Positions 56,030-64,000 of a stretch of DNA of 64,000 bases are shown piece by piece. Position numbers and translations under genes: made by a program. The notes under the pieces were generated by a model, which saw nothing but the letters and a program-made list of their open reading frames with translations, was not told where the DNA came from and did not search any database. Within the stretch, counting starts at the first letter, position 1; every line of letters begins with the position of its first letter. This DNA is from Hypomesus transpacificus (taxonomy: Eukaryota > Chordata > Actinopteri > Osmeriformes > Osmeridae), in the NCBI RefSeq assembly GCF_021917145.1, contig NC_061077.1, positions 12,400,121 through 12,464,120 on the forward strand, written 5' to 3'.

Positions 56030-57134
56030 AAATGAGAGGGGGAGGGAGGGAGGGAGAGAGGGAGAAAGCTAGCGGAACAGGAGGAGGAACTAGGGAGCGA
56101 GGGGCCGACGCAACAGCAACATACAGCAGCTGCTCACTCGCAGAAGTTGTAGTAGAGCCAGTCAGGCTCAAGCAGCACAGCACCGTTTTAGCTTATATAA
56201 GTTCAACTTCACTTTCACGAGGAGGACAAACCAAACACTGGCTTGTGCGTGTGGAGCTTTTGTCAACAGCATGTGCTTAGAGAGAGGAGGTGAGAAGGGA
56301 GCGGAGGAGGGGGGAGCCCACTGACTGTGCCTCCACATTCAGCCCTTTTCTGTTCAGTTAGCCCATAGAGCTAGCCTAGCGATGGCAAACTTAGCACCGT
56401 TGTACTCGTCCTCCGTTGGGGGGATTGCGTCGCTGAGGACGTAGCCTGTCACACCGTTATGAGCACACCACGCCAGCTGGACAGGTTCGAGCCCAGTTTG
56501 TTGGAACCACAGTTCTGTGACTGTGATAGGGTTTCTTGTTTCTTTCTTGTTGGGCGCGAGCGTAAGGAAGTGGGTGATGAGCTATGAGGAGAGGGTCACA
56601 GAGTGTTCTGCTGCAGATATTTGAGCTGTGGAATCAGAGATGATCGTCCTTCTGGAAGTAGGTAAAGAGGGGGGAGAGAGGGATTGGATGTATATAGAGT
56701 GGCGTTCTGAGGGAGGAAAAACAGAATGGGAGGGAGGGAGGGATGGTATAAGGGGCAGTTGGAGACTACAGATGGGGGTGGTGGAGAGGTAAAGAAAGAG
56801 AGGGAGAGGTAGAGAGCGAGAGAGACGTCTTGTGCAAACGGCAGCGTCCTTCTCCTTTGCAAGCTGCACCTCATTGGCTAGCCCAGAAGTCCTCTGTGTA
56901 AAGGAAGTATCACCAGGGAAACTTCATCTCGCTGCCTGTGTGTGTGTGTTTTCCTCTTGGCCTAGGTTATTTTTGAATCTGCTTCCTACACCGACCGAGG
57001 CTCCCACCAGCCGACAGCATCCCTGCTTTGTTGCTGCCGGGAACGGATTTCGAAAATAAAAGAAAAGAAAATCCCCCACAACAATGTTCTCCTCTTCTAC
57101 TCTTCCGCAGTTACACTGCAAGCTCTTTGCAAAG
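56030..57134 (+). promoter_or_regulatory. atf7: Candidate proximal promoter / 5' UTR region of atf7
   Basis: A purine block (GAGGGGGAGGGAGGGAGGGA, 56036-56056) is followed by GCTAGC, a TATA-like TTATATAAG at 56193-56201, and a GA-rich stretch to 56830. The 5' edge of the coding exon is unclear. A pyrimidine-rich TCTTCTACTCTTCCGCAG ends at 57110 and looks like an acceptor. An upstream in-frame ATG at 57084 would add 17 residues but lies inside that tract. I therefore favour an exon starting at 57111 and the ATG at 57135. Confidence 0.4.
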
Positions 57135-60100
57135 ATGGGGGACGACCGACCTTTTGTGTGCAACGCTCCTGGCTGTGGACAGGTGAGCCCTCTCTCTTGT
57201 CTTGGGTTTCAGGTCTGCCTGTCTGTCTGCATGCATGTACTCTTTGTGGTCGTTGAATGTCAACATGTTGTGTAAACCACATAGACACTTGTGCTTGTTA
57301 ATCCTTATTGCCCCTTTTTATGGTGCAACGTTTTCCCCTTGACTAGCTCAAGTTGCGTTTGGCAGTAGGTCCTTATTTCTTCATCGTCGCGTGAGGTTTC
57401 CTGGTAATAGTGTGGGGTGGAACGGGCTTCACGAAATCACACAAGGATTTTTCCTCCATTTTCATCTCCACAGCCAACAAGCGGTTAACGTCGACACTTC
57501 TCGTTCCTCTCTGGTTGCCCTCGTGAACAACACACTGGAGTTGAGGCGGCGGCACAGATCATACTGATAGTGCGAGAGCTCGTGAGCTCGTGCTCCTCTG
57601 AAACAACAATTCTCCCGTGGTGTCGGCCAGTGACTCACAGATGAGTAATCAGGGCCCAGTTATTGTTTCAACCTGTCTCCTGCAGACAGTGTTTTGAGCC
57701 ATAGAGGTGACTCAGCGAAGCTTCAGACAACACACACACACACGCCAGGAACATGGCTCTTTATAGGCTCTGGCTGGCAGGTTAAATAAGACTCAAAACT
57801 CCAGACAAAGAAATACATAAAATGGGGCGGGGGGGATCTGAGTGTGACTACATTCGTCATGGCTGTCTTACTAAACGGTCTGGGGTTGTGATACTGCAAA
57901 TAAGATCCCATCCAGCCTACAAAAGGATAACCACGACGAAGACCGGTTGTCGACACCTGGAAGCGTTTGACGTGATCAGACTGCCTGCTGATCGTCCCAA
58001 AGTGCTTTGGGACTCCCAACCCTACGTGGTGGTCTGCCCTGTCTCCTCCTCCCTCCTCTCCTGCTGAGACCAGGTGCCCGCAGTGCCGTCCTGTGCCACC
58101 CACAGAGCAACATGCATCTAGCCTCAATAATGAATGTCGTGTCCTTTCTCCCCTCCCTGAACTCGTGGAGATACCGACGGGGCCCTTCCCCGCCCGTGTT
58201 GCCAGTCACACGTTTCCTCTTCCAGCTGACTCGCGTCGGCAAACGTCACAATCTTCCCATTTATCATTTATATGGATCGCATGATTAATTTAGGGATTGG
58301 CGAAAAGGAACTGGAGAACCTGGGATGAACACTCGCCTCGAGGCTAACCGACGGGCCGTGCTTGGGTTCGGCGCCGTCTGTGGCCGGGTCGCCCCGGTTG
58401 GGGGCGGGTGGAAACCGTCGGCGCGTTTTGGGTGGTAGCAGAGTGCTTGGGGTTTTTTCACCCCCCTCGCACGGTTCACGTGCCTCTCGAGTTTTTTGAG
58501 GCGGGCCCAAAAGCTTTGGTTGACAACTAATGTTGTTTTCAGTGTGAAGCCATGGATTCTGCCTACAAATCCACGTTAAGCCTTCGACTACCGTGTCTAT
58601 CAGCGAAATGCTTTCTCCTTTCACGTGAGCTCTTTGATATTCAGACGCATTAGTCTGTGTAGGGCATGCCGGCGAAGGACTTTGAGTCGAGGCCTTCGCT
58701 GAATGCCAAGACTTGAGGTCCTATCTGCCTGTCGAGAGCCCCTTCATCAAGTTAGCAATAGCAACAAGGCATCCTAATAATAGCTGTCAATCCACTGTGT
58801 GTTAAAGCTAGACCAGGGCTCCAATATCTGACACACCATGATATGTACTTTTAGAACAGTTCCCCCTTCCCCCGGCTGGATTGTCCAGTCTGTGAGACAC
58901 AGTCGTTTGTATCGGTGATGCTGCTGCCGGTCCCTCGGTCTAAAAATAAGCGGACACTTGGCTATGTTTCCACGGCGCTCTCTCACGACTGAACTTGTAA
59001 CTGTGACACGGCGACCAGAAATAGGCAGCGAGAGATGGCGGCTGCAAAGGCCTCAGCTTTGCAAAGGCCTCAGCCTTGCAAAGGCCTCAGCCTTGGCTCG
59101 TCCTCCTACGTGTCCTCACCTCCACTTCTCCGACCCGCATTCTAACAAGAGAGGGAGGGGGAGGGAGGGAGGCAGGGAAGGAGGGAAAGCGGGGGAGGGA
59201 GGGAAGGAGGGAGGGGAGGGGGCGCAGAGAGTTGGATCACTACAGCAAGGACAGCACACACACATAAAGCAGAAGATGCACATGCTGTTGCCAAATCTGA
59301 CAGCAAACAGGAATCAAGCCGTCTTATTCTGTGAAAGCTGTTACTCATAACAATGAATCAGGCAGCTACTTGCTTGTCGGTGCAAAATAAAGCTTTATAT
59401 CTTTGTACATCCACCCACAGCAAAAAAGCTTTGGTCATCTAAAGATCTTATTGATGCAAATGAAGTTCAGTTTCATTCAGAGTGGCAGAGTGGCCATTTT
59501 GATTGATTTCCTTGATGCGTAATTTAAACCTACACGCGATAGTCCGTCAGCAACATGGCGTATGCCATGAATGATCTCGATGCACTGGGTAAAACCCCTT
59601 TGTTGTCACACGCGTAAGGACACAGTGCACATGTGATCCATATCCCTAGAAACACAATGATTCTGCCTGTCAGATTCAGTGCAAACCGATATCGAGGTGA
59701 AGGTTTGCGTCTGTCCCTCAGAAGTCTCCAGGCTGAGAAGATGATCACCTTGATGTTCCTGTGCTCCTCTCTCACACCCCATCCCTTCCCCCCCCCCCCC
59801 CCCCCTTATCTGTCCTCCATTTTCCTCTCGTTCTAGAGGTTTACCAATGAGGACCACCTGGCCGTGCACAAGCACAAGCACGAGATGACACTCAAATTCG
59901 GCCCTGCCAGGACAGACTCTGTCATCATCGCAGGTACTTTGTCTCCCAGTGAGTTAAGAATATTCAACTTCTACTCTTTCTATCATTCGGGTGTTGCTGT
60001 AATGAGTGGGGAAGTGTTCTGTTATGCCATTTCAGTAGAGTTACGCCGTCGGTCTGACGATGATAACGTTCTCTGAAGACGAATTTCCTGTGAACACAGT

Positions 60101-63100
60101 CAAGTGTGAATTGGACTCGTGTCAAACTGACATGCCCACAGACTGTTGCATGAGGTCATTACCATGTGTGAAAATGCTCTGAAACGCGTCTTTCAAAAAA
60201 GGATATTTCTGTTTCTCTCTCTCTCTCTCTACCCTGACAGACCAGACACCTACTCCCACGCGCTTCCTGAAAAACTGCGAAGAGGTGGGCCTGTTCAATG
60301 AGATTGCCAGTTCCTTCGAGCAGGAGTTCCGCAAGGCCCAAGAGGCTGACGACAAGAGGGCCAAGAACCCTGTGAGCAATGAGACGAGGGGATGGATGGA
60401 GAGGCATGGGGTTTTTGCGCGTGTGCGTGTGTGTGATGCAGCTTCTGGCCCCAGCTCTTCGAAGCGTCCTGTCCTGTGCACATTGCCTCATCCATCCTTT
60501 GTCCTGTCTCTGTCTTCCACGCCGGTCTCTCCCCCCCTGGTCTCCAGCTCCCAGCTCCCCACTCCGTGGCCCTGGACATGAGCCTGCAGACGCCGTCTGA
60601 TGTGAAGGTGAAGGAGGAGGAGCCTGTGGAGGTGGACTCCTCCCCCCCGGGCAGCCCAGACTCCATGTCCAGCATGTCGGACAGCAACAGGGAGTCCCTG
60701 GTGAGAGGAAAGGTGGGGGAGGGGGTGGGGTAGAGGGGTGTAGGAGAGGGACGTGGTCACACAGGCTCGATTTGGGTTGTTTTGGGTTTAACAGCTGTTT
60801 ACATACTAACGCAATTAAATAGCTTCGTTTCAACCCGAACTGTCACATATGTTGTATTTCGTTTTTCTTCAAGAGATTCCAATGACCAATGGCAGTGGCA
60901 AATTCACTCATGGAGTCCTCTTGTGTCCCCCCAGGACACGCCCCCGCGGCCCGCCGTCAGCTCGGCGCCCACCCCCACCATCGTGCGTCCCGGCTCGCTG
61001 CCCCTCCACCTGGGCTTCGACGCCCTGCAGCCCACCATGCCCTCGCCCACCTCGGTCATCACTCCCACCCCCCCCTCCAATCGCACCCTTGGGTGAGTCG
61101 ACCGGGGCGACGAGGGGGCTGGGAAGTGGACGAACCCCGTGTAGGTCCTAGGGGGCTGAGCGTCAGGATCGGCGCGGCGCCCGCTGTCTCCATGGCGATG
61201 TTGTCACCCATAGCCCTGCTCTGCTCCTTGTGCCTCCAGATCTCCCACCAGTCACTATCCCATGATGATGCACCTCCCCAACGTGCTCCCGGGCCCCGTC
61301 CCCTCCGTCATATCCGTAAGTGAGGAGTCGCCTCTTCAGGCACACGCCTTGTAGCTTGAATTACAGTTCACTTCGGGACACTGGCAGAGCAGGGAGTGTG
61401 AGCTTCTACTGTGAAAGAGGAACCACGCTGAAACGCTGAAACCCCGGTTTCAGCCCTTTTCACATTTCCATCAACTTTTGGTTGTGGGTGGGGATTTTTC
61501 ATGAATATTTATTTCCAGTCATCCCACACAACTCGACGTCGAGGCTCATAAGCGTTTCTTCATGGGTTTCGAACCACAGGGCACAAACAAGAGCTGGGAT
61601 TTGCCACCCAATGTTTGTCTGAATCCAAACCACGGTTGCTAAGTTTAGCCTTTTAACCTTAGGGGTTTACCTTCCAAAACCAGGTTTTGTTGTTAAGTTA
61701 CTCCCACAACAAGCAGTGTGTCCCTCCGCCCACACAAGCGACAGCTGCAGTTGTTACGAGTCCTGTGTGTCTTGTTTGTAGCTGGCCCGGCCCATGTCTA
61801 TGGTGCCCAACATTCCCGGGATCCCTGGCCCTCCCCTGGGGGGCAACAGTAGCGGCTCCAACTCTCCCTCTGGCTACAACATCCACCTAGAGGCCAAGAT
61901 GGTGAGAGACTGATGAGCTCTCTGTCTCTCTCTATTCTACCGTCTCTCTCTCTCTCTCTCTCTCTCTTTCTCCTTTTTTTATAGCCTTACTCTGTGTCTA
62001 TCTGTCTCGTTTGTTATTATTTTCTCTCCCTTTTCTCTTTCCCTGAGTTTCCCACCGGCTGAACACTCTGTGTTTGTACGTGTGTTGTATGGGTTGTTGA
62101 TGTCGTCCTCTGGTTGGTGTCTGTCCTGTAGAGGCTGAAGGCTGCGCTGGCCCACCAGGCAGGTCACAGTCTGGGGGGCATGGCTCTGGGCCACAGTCCC
62201 ATGGTGCCCCAGAGAGCCGAGCAGAGCCAGCTGCTGGTGCAGCACCCGGACGCTCCCTCCCCCGCACAGCCCCAGGTAACACACACACACACACACTGAC
62301 GCACAAGGCGCTCTAGCAAGGTCGCCTTCTAAAGTTCAGCTCAGCTCAACTCAGTCATCTGCACTCGTCGGATTTCATAACTCAAGCGTCTCCACCCCCC
62401 CCCCCCCCCCCCCCCCCCTGCCCTTAGGTGTCTCCCGCCCAGCCCACCGGCGGGCGGCGGCGGCGGACGGCGGAGGACGATCCAGACGAGCGGAGGCAGC
62501 GCTTCCTGGAGAGGAACCGGGCGGCCGCCTCCCGCTGCCGGCAGAAACGCAAAGTGTGGGTGAACTCCCTGGAGAAGAAGGCAGAGGAGCTCAACTCCAT
62601 GAACGTTTCCCTCTCGGTGAGTGCGTGCATGCGTGTGTGTGTGTGTGTGTGAGTGTGTGCGTGCCTGTAGTGTCTATAAATACTGTTCATTGGCCTCAAA
62701 CCATGACACCTACTCGTCCCAGGCTTTATTGAACAGTTTGGATCAAATGCATCTTTGGATGATTTCTCAGTATTGACATGGTCGTTCTTTGCTAACGCAC
62801 AAATGACCTCCCCCCCCCCCCCCCCCCCCCCCTCTCCCCACACACACACACACACACACTCTCCACCCTCAGAATGAAGTGTCTCTGTTGCGGAACGAGG
62901 TGGCTCACCTCAAGCAGTTGCTGCTGGCCCACAAGGACTGCCCTGTCACCAACCTACAGAAGAAGACTGCCTATCTAGGTGAGCTCACCACCCAGGGCTC
63001 CACCAGGTGAAACACAGCCAAACAGCCGTCCCTTTCATCGATTTGATTTAATGACATTTTTCAATTGATTCGTTTGTGATGGCTAAGCGGTTAGTTAGGG

Positions 63101-63492
63101 GGAAAACAAGAGTTGGGTTGGTGGGTTGAAATACAGGGAAGACGGTGTGGGTGTTTAACCCTCTCCTGCCCCCCCCTGTCTGTGGCACAGCAGCGGAGGA
63201 CAGCATGAAAGACTCGTCAGAGCCCACGGGCTCCCCCGCCCCCGTCATCCAGCACAGCTCCCTGGCCCTCAGCCCCTCGGCCGGCCCCAACGGGATGAGC
63301 GCGCGGGCGGCAGCCGAGGCCGTGGCCATGTCTGTGCTGACGGGGATGGGCCAGCATCCTCACCAACATCCTCACCAACATCCTCACCAGCACCCTCACC
63401 AGCACCCTCACCAGCACCAGAACCGGCACCAGCAGCGGGGGGAGAGCTCGCACGTCATCATGGCCACACAGTCTCAGTCGGCCGCCAGATGA
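57135..63492 (+). CDS. atf7: Cyclic AMP-dependent transcription factor ATF-7
   Basis: ATF7 is a nuclear bZIP factor of the ATF2 group that binds CRE/AP-1 sites and is switched by stress kinases. The model has 507 codons (human isoforms 483-494). Exons: 57135-57182, 59837-59933, 60241-60371, 60548-60700, 60935-61092, 61240-61315, 61782-61901, 62132-62275, 62428-62616, 62873-62978, 63191-63492 (TGA). [18 protein letters not shown] starts a C2H2 finger (C9, C14, H27, H31). The transactivation segment has [19 protein letters not shown], with Thr51/Thr53 in the kinase-site positions. [12 protein letters not shown] and [15 protein letters not shown] distinguish ATF7 from ATF2. The basic region is [18 protein letters not shown]; the zipper runs through SLEKKAEEL to [13 protein letters not shown]. 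Near the C-terminus is a His/Pro/Gln repeat absent from human. Exon 4 could start at 60548 or 60554; both keep frame. Confidence 0.95.
59045..59095 (+). repeat. 17-bp tandem repeat x 3 in atf7 intron 1
   Basis: Three head-to-tail copies of CAAAGGCCTCAGCCTTG, the first with one change. They lie in the 2.65-kb first intron. Confidence 0.9.
59149..59229 (+). repeat. Purine-only G-rich tract (GGGA)n in atf7 intron 1
   Basis: About 80 bases of almost pure G and A with more than ten GGG runs (GGGAGGGAGGCAGGGAAGG pattern). It is suited to G-quadruplex or triplex formation. It is not coding. Confidence 0.85.
59788..59805 (+). repeat. C18 run before the atf7 exon 2 acceptor
   Basis: Eighteen C lie 31 bases upstream of the exon at 59837, with a normal T/C tract and TTCTAG between. 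Confidence 0.9.
62395..62418 (+). repeat. C24 run at the atf7 exon 9 (basic region) acceptor
   Basis: Twenty-four C end nine bases before the exon that begins at 62428, with TGCCCTTAG between. They act in place of the normal polypyrimidine tract. Confidence 0.92.
62810..62832 (+). repeat. C23 run before the atf7 exon 10 acceptor
   Basis: Twenty-three C followed by a CA microsatellite (62840-62859) and the acceptor CACCCTCAG at 62872. The zipper exon starts at 62873. Confidence 0.92.
63352..63420 (+). repeat. atf7: 12-bp coding repeat (His-Pro-His-Gln) in the last atf7 exon
   Basis: Five tandem copies of a CAYCCTCACCAR unit encode His-Pro-His-Gln. Synonymous drift (CAT/CAC, CAA/CAG) changes in order along the array, which suggests stepwise expansion. 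It is in frame and inside the unstructured C-terminus. Confidence 0.93.
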
Positions 63493-64000
63493 TGAGCAAG
63501 CCCACAACCCAGGACTAGGCACTTGTGCATGCACGCACACACACACACACACGGAACACCACCCATAAAGACAGGAGAGGAGTTGGAGCTCACTCCAGAC
63601 AGACAAAGTCACCCCCTTAGAAAGGAATACATACAAATACAAAATAAAGGCCTTCTTTCGGCCCCGTTTGCTGTGACGCCATTTTGCTCTGGCCTGGAGC
63701 TGCAGCAGCGTGTCTGGACAGAGAGCTTCCTGTTCACTCTGCCATAGACTACAGGGGCTGGACTCCAACTCCCATCACCCCCCACTCCTCCAACGCTGCC
63801 CACCGACACCCCTCTGACCCTCAGCCTCAGTCCGGCTTTGCTTCTCTGGACTGTTGGACGGCCTTTTTCCTTCTGAGGGTGTACTGGGGTGGTAAGCTCT
63901 GCACCTGGACTTGTTCTGGCACACCTCTCACAGCTGTGGTCATGGCAGCGCACGTACAGACACGTGCTCCGTGTGGGAACGTGTCGGTCATGGGCGTTCT
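63493..64000 (+). other. atf7: atf7 3' untranslated region (runs past the window)
   Basis: Noncoding sequence after TGA with a CA microsatellite at 63536-63552 and an AATAAA at 63643-63648. Sequence to the window end shows no new gene. Confidence 0.55.

Noticed and set aside
60159-60833. A 224-codon minus-strand frame over atf7 exons 3-4
   Set aside because: It covers two exons and their introns in antisense, with no homology or splice logic.

Overview
The window is nuclear DNA from a ray-finned (teleost) fish. All seven protein-coding genes are vertebrate orthologues with spliced GT-AG exons. Introns are short and full of CA/GT microsatellites, minisatellites and long C or G runs. A tRNA-derived SINE, two related foldback elements and a LINE-type 3' tail are of kinds common in teleosts. 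The SINE tail resembles those I associate with salmonid/smelt-like fish, but I cannot name the species.

Layout, left to right. 1-8368 (+): the last 18 coding exons of huwe1, a giant HECT ubiquitin ligase, with its 3' end at about 9160. 12420-20050 (-): complete def6, a PH-domain Rac/Cdc42 exchange factor of the SWAP70 family. 21185-26349 (+): complete troap (tastin), a spindle protein gene with a tandemly duplicated exon pair, divergent from def6. 27827-35453 (+): pfkm, muscle-type phosphofructokinase, 22 coding exons behind a TATA promoter. 36699-45179 (+): larp4, a poly(A)-binding-protein partner that stabilises mRNA. 48624-49746 (+): asb8, an ankyrin/SOCS-box substrate receptor. 57135-63492 (+): atf7, a zinc-finger/bZIP transcription factor, with a long upstream region holding probable noncoding first exons. 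Every gene model was assembled by hand from splice signals, reading-frame closure and remembered family sequences. Each summed coding length is divisible by three with no internal stop.

The genes are not an operon and share no pathway. troap, pfkm, larp4, asb8 and atf7 all correspond to human 12q13, so that part is conserved synteny. huwe1 (human X) and def6 (human 6p) are joined to it here. No new enzymatic or defence system is visible. The unusual signals are at the level of gene architecture: a three-copy tandem repeat of a huwe1 splice donor in 51-bp in-frame units; the troap exon-pair duplication that multiplies a short QRV[PS] motif; C-runs at acceptors and G-runs after donors; GCTAGC-rich islands next to non-TATA gene starts; and larp4 ending only about 70 bp before the asb8 promoter elements.
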